Positions 32,470 to 42,365 of a DNA stretch of 64,000 nucleotides are shown in pieces (the first letter of the stretch is position 1; each line of letters opens with the position of its first letter). The DNA is from Tragulus kanchil (lineage: Eukaryota; Chordata; Mammalia; Artiodactyla; Tragulidae): NCBI GenBank assembly GCA_022376925.1, contig JAIOJX010000004.1, forward strand, positions 173,195,501-173,259,500, given 5' to 3'. Under the pieces are notes generated by a model. The model was not told where the DNA came from. It did no database searches and saw only the letters and a list, made by a program, of their open reading frames with translations. A program made the position numbers and the translations under genes.

Positions 32470-32776
32470 TTTTTTTGGGGGGGAGGGGGCGGGTTGGGAA
32501 GGGAGGGGGGCAGGCGGGCCACTTCCACTGGTCCTTCATTCATCCATTTTCATCCATGTTCGCTCTTGGGCCCGTGTGGGCCTCCCATTGCAGCGGTCGC
32601 TGTTGTCGCAGAGCGCTGGCTCTGGGCGCATGCGCGCCAGAGCTCCGGCTCGGCAACTGGACGCATCGGTCCAGCCGCTCCGCGGCACGTGGGATCTTCC
32701 CAGGCCAGGGATGGAACCTACGTCCCTTGCACTGCAAGGCGGTGTCCTTACCCACTGGACCACCAGGGGGAGCCCT
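32470..32776 (-). mobile_element. SINE-T, minus orientation
   Basis: The complete body and tRNA-Glu-like head (CAGGCCAGGGATGGAACCTA ... GGACCACCAGGGGGAGCCC on the plus strand), with the G-rich run at about 32477-32511. A second truncated copy follows directly. Confidence 0.83.
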
Positions 32777-32940
32777 CATTCATTCACTTTTGTCCATCTT
32801 TGTTCTTTGGCCTGTGTGGGCCTCCCATTGCAGTGGCCTCTCCCGTTGCAGAGCACAGGATCTTCCCAGGCCAGGGATCAAACCGACGCCCCTTGCACTG
32901 CAAGGCGGTGTCCTTACCCACTGGACCACCAGGGAAGCCC
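32777..32940 (-). mobile_element. SINE-T with internal deletion, abutting the previous copy
   Basis: The element keeps the CATCTTTGTTCTTTGGCCTG body part and the head, but lacks the middle between GCAGAGCACAG and GATCTTCCCAG, about 80-90 bp. Its 3' tail is absent and replaced by the end of the preceding copy. Confidence 0.75.
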
Positions 32941-32959
32941 CAAACTCTCCTTCTTGGTA

Positions 32960-33320
32960 TATTTTTTTAATTTTTAAATTTTATTGAAGTATAGCTAATT
33001 TACAATGTTGTGTTAGTTTCTGCTCTGCAGAAAACTGAAATATATATATATTCTTTTCCATTATGGTTTTTCACAGGCTATTAAGCATAGCTCCCTGTGA
33101 CGTACAGCAGGACCCAGCTGTCTGTCCATCCTGTGTGTAGCAGTCTGCATCTGCTCCCCCAGCCCCCGTCCCTCCCTCCCCACGGCCCCTCCCCGCCCGG
33201 CAACCACGCGTCTGCTCTCTGTGTCTGCGAGTCTGTTTCCGTTTCATAGACGGGTTCCTTTGTGTTGTATTTTAGATTCCTTATATAAGGGATACCGTAC
33301 GGTATTTCTCTGTCTCTTTT
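32960..33320 (-). mobile_element. L1 LINE 3' UTR fragment
   Basis: TTTTATTGAAGTATAGCTAA, TTTACAATGTTGTGTTAGTT, GGCAACCACGCGTCTGCTCT and AGTCTGTTTCCGTTTCATAG are the reverse of the artiodactyl L1 3' end. It serves as target for the SINE at 33321. Confidence 0.82.
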
Positions 33321-33648
33321 TCTTTTTTTTTTAAAGATTTATTTATTTATTTTGGGTGGGGTCGGGTTGGGGAGGGAGGGGGGCGGGCGGGCCACTTCCA
33401 CTGGTCCTTCATTTCTCTATTTTCGTCCGTCTTTGTTCTTTGGCTCCTGTGGGCCTCCCATCGCGGTGGCTTCTGCCGCTGCAGAGCGCGGGCTCTGGGC
33501 GCATGTGCTCCAGAGCTCCGGCTCGGTAATTGGACATATGGGTCCAGCCGCTCCGCGGCACGTGGGATCTTCCCAGACCAGGGATCGAACTGGCGCCCCT
33601 TGCACTGCAAGGCGGTGTCCTTATTCACTGGACCACCAGGGGAAGCCC
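33321..33648 (-). mobile_element. SINE-T inserted in L1
   Basis: The complete element is flanked by TCTGTCTCTTTT on the left and TCTGTGTCTTTTT on the right, an imperfect target duplication. Plus-strand G-rich run at 33353-33390. Confidence 0.84.
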
Positions 33649-33662
33649 TCTCTGTGTCTTTT

Positions 33663-33697
33663 TACACTTGATCTGAGCCAAAGGGCCGAGAAGCGAT
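33663..33697 (-). pseudogene. Truncated U2 snRNA pseudogene (5' end)
   Basis: On the minus strand the sequence starts ATCGCTTCTCGGCCCTTTGG and continues CTCAGATCAAGTGTA. It matches the first 35 nt of U2 snRNA with two differences. The rest of U2 is absent. Similar TCTGTSTCTTTTT stretches lie on both sides, consistent with insertion by LINE machinery. Confidence 0.75.
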
Positions 33698-33711
33698 GGT
33701 CTGTCTCTTTT

Positions 33712-33830
33712 TAAATATATTTTATTTTGTAGAGTATTATACATATATGTGGCGTGTGAGATCTGAGTTCCCAGACCAGGGATCAAACCTGTGCCCCCCG
33801 TATTGGGAGCATGGAATCTTAACCATGGTG
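33712..33830 (-). mobile_element. CHR-type SINE fragment
   Basis: CCAGACCAGGGATCAAACCT and GGAGCATGGAATCTTAACCA are the reverse of a CHR/SINE2-like tRNA-derived head. The outer end is lost. Confidence 0.6.
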
Positions 33831-34336
33831 GGGCCAGCATAGGATCTGAACACGACTCAACACGGGGATGCTCACGCTGATCCCTTGGCTGAGGTTAGGG
33901 TGGTCGCTTCGCACTGCTGCTGTGACGGAACTGTGCTCTCCTCCGGTGCTCCTCTTCGGCTCAGAGGCGCGTTCCTCCTCGGGGGCAGGGCAGGCAATGA
34001 AGCGCCCCTCTGTAGGGAAAGTATCTACACAGCTTGGAATTCTTCCCAAGGAAGACCTGTCTCTTCTCCCACTGTGTATTCGCTCGTCTGTTCACATCGG
34101 TATGCACGCCTGTGGATTTTATTCTTTTGCTATAAGGCAACACCACATCTTTCTTCTGATCTACGTGCCCCATCTCCCCTAGCCCTTCCTTTCTTTCTGA
34201 CACTATGAAATGCTCCTAGCATATCCTGTATTTCTCTGCTGAAGCACTAGAGTCAGCCATATCTCCAAGGAGCTGCTGTAACATTTTATAAACACCGGCA
34301 ACCTTGGGCCACTCAGTTTCAGGGTTTTCTGGCTGC
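33831..34336. other. Intergenic sequence, part possibly L1-derived
   Basis: No gene recognised. I could not assign this stretch to a repeat family with confidence. Confidence 0.45.
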
Positions 34337-34547
34337 GTGTGCATGCTGAGTTGCTTCAGTCGTGTCTGACTCTTTGCGACCCTATGGGCCGTAACCAGCC
34401 AGGCTCCTCTGTCCACGGGCTTTTCCGGGCAAGAATATGGGAGTAGGTTTCCACGCCCTCCTCCAGGGGATCTTCCCAACCTGCATCTCTCAGGTCCCCT
34501 GCATGGGTAGGTGAGTTCTTTACCACTAGCGCCACCTGGGAAGCCCT
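34337..34547 (-). mobile_element. Bov-tA SINE
   Basis: GTTGCTTCAGTCGTGTCTGA, CTCTTTGCGACCCTATGGG and, at the far end, GCGCCACCTGGGAAGCCC show a nearly full element in minus orientation. Confidence 0.83.
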
Positions 34548-34835
34548 GCAGGTGGTGGTAACTGAAGTCACAAACCTGCGTGAAGACTAGTCTGCCGCTA
34601 AGAGTTTCCAGAGCCGCACTCCCCCTGCACCCAGAATTGATGCTGATAGACTCATTTCCTCAGTGACCCCCATTCAGGGCACCTTCGTCCAAGCTCCCCT
34701 GCCAGTGGTTTCTGATGAAAATGCCCCCCTGGGTGCCCCTGAGACTCATCTTCTAAACTTGAAGCTCTTGGTTCTCATGGTTGACAGAGGATGCCCCAGG
34801 GCTAGTTTGTGTGGTAAGCAACTGCTCTCTTTTTA

Positions 34836-34970
34836 AAAAATTATTTTTGCCTATTTACTTGGCTGTGCTGGGTTGCAGTATGTGGATCTAGTTCCCTGAT
34901 CAGTAATAATCCTGGGCCCCCTGCCTTGGGAGCATGGAGTCTTAACCACTGGACCATGAGAGAAGTCCCA
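34836..34970 (-). mobile_element. CHR-type SINE
   Basis: TTGGCTGTGCTGGGTTGCAG, GTTCCCTGATCAGTAATAAT and CACTGGACCATGAGAGAAGT are the reverse of a short CHR/SINE2-like element. Confidence 0.7.
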
Positions 34971-35039
34971 AAGTAATTCCTCTTAACCATGAGCTCCCAT
35001 GCGCTACCACAGATCTGCATGATGAACCAGATAGTTTCT

Positions 35040-35435
35040 ACTTTTAGACGTGCGTTAGATGGCTGAGTGCTAAAGAACTGATGCTTTCGAACCGTGGTGC
35101 TGGAGAAGCCTCTTGAGAGCCCCTCGGACTGCAAGGAGATCAAACGAGGCGATCCTAAAGGACGTCAACCCTGAATACTCACTGGAAGGACAGATGCTGA
35201 AGCTGAAGCTCCAATACTTTGGCCACCTGATGGGAAGATCAGACACCTTGGAAGAGACCCTGGTGCTGGGCAAGGCTGAAGGGGAAAGAAGAGAGGGGCT
35301 GCAGAAGACGAGATGTTGGAGCATCATGGACTCAGTGCACTGAGCTTGGGCAAGCCCGGGGGATGGTGAAGGACAGAGGAGCCTGGCGTGCTGCCGTCTG
35401 CGGGGTCCTGGCATAGCAACTGAACGGCAACAACC
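35040..35435 (+). mobile_element. BovB (RTE) LINE, 3' end fragment
   Basis: The translated plus strand carries ARRSNEAILKDVNPEYSLEG and LKLKLQYFGHLMGRSDTLEE, recognisable as the C-terminal end of the BovB protein. The end (GGTGAAGGACAGAGGAGCCT) matches the BovB/Bov-A tail. The frame is damaged and the 5' part missing. Confidence 0.85.
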
Positions 35436-36406
35436 AGAGGGGCTGTGGAGCTGAGCCGGCTGTTGAAAGGCATCCCTGGCTGATTCTTTGTATATTAAAA
35501 GAAATGCTTTGGCTGAATATCACAGGAAATTCTGCTTAAAGGGGGATGATTTTGGCATTGTGCAGCTGCATGTAGATTTAACCAGCTCACGGTAACTAGG
35601 GGGAGCCTCTGGTATTACCTTACTGGGCAAAGCAATGCCTCTTTCATAATTTACATATTGAACAGTCACCAAACATCCGTCACCCAAACAAAGGGATAGG
35701 TAAACCTATGTTTCTGGCCTCTGAAAAGTTGCATTTGCCTGCTGCCTTTCAGCCCGAATGAGCTGATAACCACGTCAGGCTCCCTGGCCAAGCAGGACGA
35801 TGCTTTTGCTGAAGTCTGGTCCAGCAGGAGGATGATGGGGTGGTTGACTCATAGAACAGCTGCACATCGCTCCTGTTATCTCTAGGAATAGCTACTTCCA
35901 GGGGTCTCCTTCAGCAGTAAGGGAAGGCTCCTAGCATGGAAGGCAACTCAGCAGCCTTGGACACTTATCAGCATCCTCCTTCTGGAAAGCACGGCCAGGA
36001 TGTAGTTTGTTCCTGACGCCCAGAGCAAGGATGCTCATCTTAAGAGAGCAACAGCTTGTTTCCTCGCATGTCTTTTTTCCTTGTGCGGGGAGACTATGAG
36101 GGAGCCTGGGGGGTCCCATAGACAACAGGTCCCAGCATTGTTTAGGAAGTAAGGATTGGAGATGAAGTAACTATTTCCAAAGCTTTGCAAATCACTCTTG
36201 CCAACAATGGACAGTTGAAGAGCGACCAAATGAGAAAGTGTAAGATAATGAAGACCAAGATCAGCCTGGGTGAGAGTCGTCAAAAGGATGACGGTTCATC
36301 TTTGGAATCCTTTAAAGCTATACCTTGCCTTGGTCAGCACCAAAGAGGCCAAGGCAAAGGTGCTCCGTCATCAGCTGTGTTAAGAATTTTTAAAACTGGA
36401 TGCTAT
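35436..36406. other. Intergenic unique sequence
   Basis: About 1 kb without recognised gene or repeat. Confidence 0.5.
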
Positions 36407-38573
36407 GCTTTGCGTTTGAGAAAAGGATGAGCAGAATGATGGTCTTTGTGTGATTTCAGAAACAGCTGACCTGGCTTAGAGCTCCTCGCGAGCACAGCCG
36501 TGCCCACGGTAGCACGGTCAGCAGTGGAGGCAATAGGCAGACGGTTAGACTGTTGGTCGCCTTCTACTCATCCAGCAATGGTCCTTCCCGCAGCGGCTCC
36601 TTTGTGGCCTCTGGTCTCAAGCTGTCATTTCCTCCTCCGTCCCCACCTCCGAGCCTCCGCATGGTGAAAGCACCCTGGCGCAGCCTCTTCCCTGTGCCAT
36701 GCTTGCTGTACTAATTAGCGTGCCCACATCTGTCGGGAAGCATGGCGTCGTGCGGCAGGTGGCCACGCTGATGTGGATCGCGGTCTCATTTCGAGCTGCT
36801 AAATGTCAGGAGAGCAGAGGCCACCCCATTTTTGGACCTCGACTTTGAAGCCGGTCTGGTTGCTAGGCTCCTCATCCCCTCGACCCGCTCCCCCGGAGTC
36901 GAAGAGAAACAGCCCGCAGCTGGAAGGTGTCTGGGCTCACCAGGGCAGCTTCCTCTCACTCCTGGGGACAATGGGTGAAAGCAGCCCTTGTCGACAGCTC
37001 CCGAGGCAGCCATCCTTCCTGGGCAGAAATGAGAGGAGTCCTTTGAGCAGGACCTTGAGATAGAAGTAAACACCATCCAGTATGGAGAGGGGTGCGTATG
37101 TTCAGGGGCCTCTGCTTCTGGCTACGGAGAGTCCTTCCACCAGACCAGCCTTCCCACCACGAGCAGTCGTAAGGGTCAGATACACTACCAAAGACACCTG
37201 TTTGAAGGCACTGGTGAGTAAACAAGGCAACCAGGATGCGGCCACTGCTTCTCATTCCTGGCGTTGATGCTCCGAGGCGTGGAGCCCAGAGGCAGGGCAG
37301 AGTGCTGCCCAGGGCTTCCAGCAGTCTCAAGGTGCTGGGGACACAGTGAAGTCCACTGCCACCAAAGCCAGGAGGACATGACTAAACGTTGTGAATGGAG
37401 ACATACTTTACAATCCCGGCTTATCACTTAATTCACAATCAGAAGTAAAACTGTTCCATAAAGGGCTTGCCAGCAGACCCTGCCTCATTTTTGGCTTTGC
37501 GTTTGAGAAAAGGATGAGCAGAATGATGGTCTTTGTGTGATTTCAGAAACAGCTGACCTGGCTTAGAGCTCCTCGCGAGCACAGCCGTGCCCACGGTAGC
37601 ACGGTCAGCAGTGGAGGCAATAGGCAGACGGTTAGACTGTTGGTCGCCTTCTACTCATCCAGCAATGGTCCTTCCCGCAGCGGCTCCTTTGTGGCCTCTG
37701 GTCTCAAGCTGTCATTTCCTCCTCCGTCCCCACCTCCGAGCCTCCGCATGGTGAAAGCACCCTGGCGCAGCCTCTTCCCTGTGCCATGCTTGCTGTACTA
37801 ATTAGCGTGCCCACATCTGTCGGGAAGCATGGCGTCGTGCGGCAGGTGGCCACGCTGATGTGGATCGCGGTCTCATTTCGAGCTGCTAAATGTCAGGAGA
37901 GCAGAGGCCACCCCATTTTGGACCTCGACTTTGAAGCCGGTCTGGTTGCTAGGCTCCTCATCCCCTCGACCCGCTCCCCCGGAGTCGAAGAGAAACAGCC
38001 CGCAGCTGGAAGGTGTCTGGGCTCACCAGGGCAGCTTCCTCTCACTCCTGGGGACAATGGGTGAAAGCAGCCCTTGTCGACAGCTCCCGAGGCAGCCATC
38101 CTTCCTGGGCAGAAATGAGAGGAGTCCTTTGAGCAGGACCTTGAGATAGAAGTAAACACCATCCAGTATGGAGAGGGGTGCGTATGTTCAGGGGCCTCTG
38201 CTTCTGGCTACGGAGAGTCCTTCCACCAGACCAGCCTTCCCACCACGAGCAGTCGTAAGGGTCAGATACACTACCAAAGACACCTGTTTGAAGGCACTGG
38301 TGAGTAAACAAGGCAACCAGGATGCGGCCACTGCTTCTCATTCCTGGCGTTGATGCTCCGAGGCGTGGAGCCCAGAGGCAGGGCAGAGTGCTGCCCAGGG
38401 CTTCCAGCAGTCTCAAGGTTCTGGGGACACAGTGAAGTCCACTGCCACCAAAGCCAGGAGGACATGACTAAACGTTGTGAATGGAGACATACTTTACAAT
38501 CCCGGCTTATCACTTAATTCACAATCAGAAGTAAAACTGTTCCATAAAGGGCTTGCCAGCAGACCCTGCCTCA
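36407..38573. repeat. Tandem duplication H, period 1086 bp
   Basis: Copy 1 (36407-37487) and copy 2 (37494-38573) repeat unique, moderately GC-rich DNA. I noticed one T-run difference (CCATTTTTGG against CCATTTTGG) and one substitution (GGTGCTGGGG against GGTTCTGGGG). Six bases lie between the copies. No gene or repeat family recognised inside. Confidence 0.95.
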
Positions 38574-38773
38574 CTCTCCTTGGACAGACAAACCTGCTCG
38601 TCATCCGAAAGTTCTTGGTCAGTGTGGAATCTGATTCTCGTGGGGGTGAGGTTAGAGTTGCATGTTTCCAGTGGGATGCAGTCAGCCTGACATGAGCGCC
38701 GGTCACCTTGCGACGGGTGGCTTGAACCCCGGAGCAGGCAGCCTGTCCCTGGACAGTGCCCAGACAGGACTGT

Positions 38774-39110
38774 CTTTTTTTTTTTTTTTAAAGATTTATT
38801 TATTTATTTACTTTGGGCGGGGGTCGGGTTGGGGAGGGAGGGGAGTGGGCGGGCCACTTCCTTTGGTCTTCCATTTCTCTATTTTCATTCGTCTTCATTC
38901 TTTGGCTCCTGTGGGCCTCCCATCGCGGTGGCCTCTCTTGCTGCAGAGCACCGGCTCTGGGCACATGCGCTCCAGAGCTCTGGCTCGGTGATTGGACACA
39001 TCAGTCCAGCCGCTCCACGGCACGTGGGATCTTCCCAGGCGAGGGCTCGAACCGGCGCCCCTTGCACTGCAAGGCGGTGTCCTTACCCACTGGACCACCA
39101 GGGGAAGCCC
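38774..39110 (-). mobile_element. SINE-T array, unit 1
   Basis: Complete minus-orientation SINE-T. It shares with unit 2 the unusual variants CCACGGCACGTGG, CAGGCGAGGGCTCGAACC and AGAGCTCTGGCTCGG, but differs in the body (TCCTTTGGTCTTCCATTTC). Confidence 0.85.
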
Positions 39111-39449
39111 TGTTTTTTTTTTTTTTAAAAAGATTTATTTATTTATTTTTTTTGGGCGGGGGTTGGGTTGGGGGGGGAGGGGAGCAGGCGGGCCACTTCT
39201 ATTGGTCTTTCATTTCTCTATTTTCATCCGTCTTTGTTCTTTGGCTCCTGTGGGCCTCCCATCGCGGTGGCCTCTGTTGTCGCAGAGCACCGGCTCTGGG
39301 CACATGCGCTCCAGAGCTCTGGCTCGGTGATTGGACACATCAGTCCAGCCGCTCCACGGCACGTGGGATCTTCCCAGGCGAGGGCTCGAACCGGCGCCCC
39401 TTGCACTGCAAGGCGGTGTCCTTACCCACTGGACCACCAGGGGAAGCCC
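39111..39449 (-). mobile_element. SINE-T array, unit 2
   Basis: Directly abuts units 1 and 3 with only a T-rich run at each joint. Shared diagnostic variants with unit 1 suggest they are duplicates of each other. Confidence 0.85.
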
Positions 39450-39786
39450 TGTTTTTTTTTTTTTTTAAAAAGATTTATTTATTTATTTATTTTGGGCGGG
39501 GGTCGGGTTGGGGAGGGAGGGGAGCGGGTGGGCCACTTCTATTGGTCCTTTATTTGTCCATTTTCATCCGTCTTTGTTCTTTGGCTCCTGAGGGCCTCCC
39601 ATCGAGGTGGCGTCTGTTGCAGAGCGCTGGCTCTGGGCGCATGCGCTCCAGAGCTCCGGCTCGGTGATTGGACACATGGGTCCAGCCGCTCCGCGGCACG
39701 TGGGATCTTCCCAGGCCAGGGCTCGAACTGGCGCCCCTTGCACTGCAAGGCGGTGTCCTTACCCACTGGACCACCAGGGGAAGTCC
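39450..39786 (-). mobile_element. SINE-T array, unit 3
   Basis: Carries the more usual variants (CTCCGCGGCACG, GCCAGGGCTCG) and so is a different copy from units 1 and 2. The outer flanks of the array (CTGTCTTTTTT at 38770 and CTGTCTTTTTG at 39787) look like one target duplication round all three units. Confidence 0.85.
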
Positions 39787-39854
39787 TGTCTTTTTGTTTT
39801 TGTGGTTTTTTTTTTAACTGTAAGAGCAGGTACAAAGTTTATTATTAGAGACAC

Positions 39855-40003
39855 GCATGCGTGCTGTCTCTTCAGTTGTGTCCAACTGTGCGACGCTATG
39901 GATGGTAGCCGGCCAGGCTCCTCTGCCCGCGGGATTCTCCAGGCAAGAACACTGGCGTGGCCTGCCATGCCCTCCTCCAGAGAATCCTCCCAGCCTAGAG
40001 ACA
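39855..40003 (-). mobile_element. Bov-tA SINE, 3' part (copy at 40976-41124)
   Basis: CATGCGTGCTGTCTCTTCAG, GTTGTGTCCAACTGTGCGAC and GCCATGCCCTCCTCCAGAGA are the reverse of the Bov-tA end. The head is missing. The second copy is part of duplication I. Confidence 0.7.
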
Positions 40004-40044
40004 TAGCACACAGAAAGAAGGAGAGCACACAGAGAAAGAGGATT

Positions 40045-40315
40045 TTTTTTTAAATTTTGGCCTCTTTTATTGGTTTTCTATTTATTTATTTTCATCCATC
40101 TTTATTCTTTGGCCCGTGTGGGCCTCCCATCACAGTGGCCTCTGTCCCTGCAGAGTACCATCTCCAGGCACATGTGCCTCAGAGCGCTGGCTCGGTAGTT
40201 GAACACATCGGTCCAGCCGCTCCGCTGCACGTGGGAGCTTCCCTGGCCAGGGATCGAATTGGCGCCCCCTGAGCTGCAAGGTGAACTCTCTACCCACTGG
40301 ACCACCAGAGAAGCC
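40045..40315 (-). mobile_element. SINE-T subtype 2 (copy at 41165-41434)
   Basis: Shares the head and body of SINE-T but ends on the plus strand with AAATTTTGGCCTCTTTTATT, without the G-rich run, and has AGTACCATCTCCAGGCACAT in place of the usual variant. The same tail appears at 62380-62415. It seems an older or separate branch. Confidence 0.75.
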
Positions 40316-40414
40316 CAAGAGGTTTTTTTTTTTTTTTAATTTGTATTTTACTTTTAACTTCTACAGAGTTTTGTCATTTACAGATATGTGTGTTCCCAGA
40401 TTAGTCAAGAGGTT

Positions 40415-40591
40415 TTTTTAATATTTATTTTTATTTATGTATTTGGATGCACTGGGGTCTTAGTTATGACACGTGCGATCTTCGATCTTCATTTCAGTGT
40501 GTGGAACCTTAGTCCTCTGACCAGAGACTGAACCTAGGCCCCCTGCACTGGGAGCTCAGCATCCTAGTCACTGGACCAGCAGGGAAGCCCC
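40415..40591 (-). mobile_element. CHR-type SINE (copy at 41532-41708)
   Basis: GGATGCACTGGGGTCTTAGT, CCTCTGACCAGAGACTGAAC and CACTGGACCAGCAGGGAAGC mark a SINE2/CHR-like element in minus orientation. Confidence 0.7.
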
Positions 40592-42234
40592 AGGCCGGCC
40601 CTGTTGATTTGATGCTTTGGCCTTCCCTTTTCTCTCTCTTTTTTACAATTATCATTCTTTCAGTTTGCACAGAATTCCTTTAGACAGGGTAAAGTATGAT
40701 GGCTTTGGTTTCTGTTGGCTAACTTCCCCTCACATTGCAGTCCCGGGGCGTGCTGGAGCCAGCTCCTACTGGCTTGGAAGAACTGACTGGGATGGCTCTT
40801 TCCAACCTGCAGCTAAGCTAGTCTCTCGAACAGGCCGTGGTGGAGTGTTTACACAGGGGCTGTAAGCCCCAGGGATCGGGGCTTCTTCCTGGACCACCAG
40901 GGAAGTCCTGTCTTTTTGTTTTTGTGGTTTTTTTTTTAACTGTAAGAGCAGGTACAAAGTTTATTATTAGAGACACGCATGCGTGCTGTCTCTTCAGTTG
41001 TGTCCAACTGTGCGACGCTATGGATGGTAGCCGGCCAGGCTCCTCTGCCCGCGGGATTCTCCAGGCAAGAACACTGGCGTGGCCTGCCATGCCCTCCTCC
41101 AGAGAATCCTCCCAGCCTAGAGACATAGCACACAGAAAGAAGGAGAGCACACAGAGAAAGAGGATTTTTTAAATTTTGGCCTCTTTTATTGGTTTTCTAT
41201 TTATTTATTTTCATCCATCTTTATTCTTTGGCCCGTGTGGGCCTCCCATCACAGTGGCCTCTGTCCCTGCAGAGTACCATCTCCAGGCACATGTGCCTCA
41301 GAGCGCTGGCTCGGTAGTTGAACACATCGGTCCAGCCGCTCCGCTGCACGTGGGAGCTTCCCTGGCCAGGGATCGAATTGGCGCCCCCTGAGCTGCAAGG
41401 TGAACTCTCTACCCACTGGACCACCAGAGAAGCCCAAGAGGTTTTTTTTTTTTAATTTGTATTTTACTTTTAACTTCTACAGAGTTTTGTCATTTACAGA
41501 TATGTGTGTTCCCAGATTAGTCAAGAGGTTTTTTTAATATTTATTTTTATTTATGTATTTGGATGCACTGGGGTCTTAGTTATGACACGTGCGATCTTCG
41601 ATCTTCATTTCAGTGTGTGGAACCTTAGTCCTCTGACCAGAGACTGAACCTAGGCCCCCTGCACTGGGAGCTCAGCATCCTAGTCACTGGACCAGCAGGG
41701 AAGCCCCAGGCCGGCCCTGTTGATTTGATGCTTTGGCCTTCCCTTTTCTCTCTCTTTTTTACAATTATCATTCTTTCAGTTTGCACAGAATTCCTTTAGA
41801 CAGGGTAAAGTATGATGGCTTTGGTTTCTGTTGGCTAACTTCCCCTCACATTGCAGTCCCGGGGCGTGCTGGAGCCAGCTCCTACTGGCTTGGAAGAACT
41901 GACTGCGCATGGCTCTTTCCAACCTGCAGCTAAGCTAGTCTCTCGAACAGGCCGTGGTGGAGTGTTTACACAGGGGGGCTGTAAGCCCCAGGGATCGGGG
42001 CTTCTTCCCTGAGAGCCCTTGAGAAACACTGACCGGCACACCACTGCCCAGCCTCCCTCATCTGGGTCTGGCAGGTACTCCAAATTCTTGGGTCTCACAT
42101 TGCTAGAAATTCTCTGATTATTCCTGAAAATCATTCACACTGCCATCGTCTGAGTTCTAGAGTACACCTTGAAGAGCAGTCCCATTCCTCTTATCTCCGG
42201 GTTCCAGGGGGAACATTTCACTTTTGCCCCAAGT

Positions 42235-42365
42235 ACTGGAGAAGGAAATGGCTACCCGCTCCTGTAGGTATTCTTGCCTGGAGAATCCCATGGGCAGAGG
42301 AGCCTGGTGGGCTACCGTCCACAGAAGAGTCGGGCATGACTTAGTGACTGAACAGCAGCAGCAAC
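42235..42365 (+). mobile_element. Bov-tA SINE, 3' part
   Basis: GGAGAAGGAAATGGCTACCC, TATTCTTGCCTGGAGAATCC and GTCGGGCATGACTTAGTGAC are the usual Bov-tA end. The tRNA-like head is absent. Confidence 0.75.

Larger units (their letters stand above)
39766..42008. repeat. Tandem duplication I, period about 1119 bp
   Basis: Copy 1 (39766-40889) and copy 2 (40889-42008) abut. The offset drifts from 1123 to 1116 and back to 1119, only through T-run and G-run lengths and GACTGGGATGG against GACTGCGCATGG. The unit contains three SINE fragments. Confidence 0.95.

Noticed and set aside
36407..38573. Possible tandem gene pair in duplication H
   Set aside because: Short frames only, no splice pattern, and the same artefact-like period as the other thirteen duplications.
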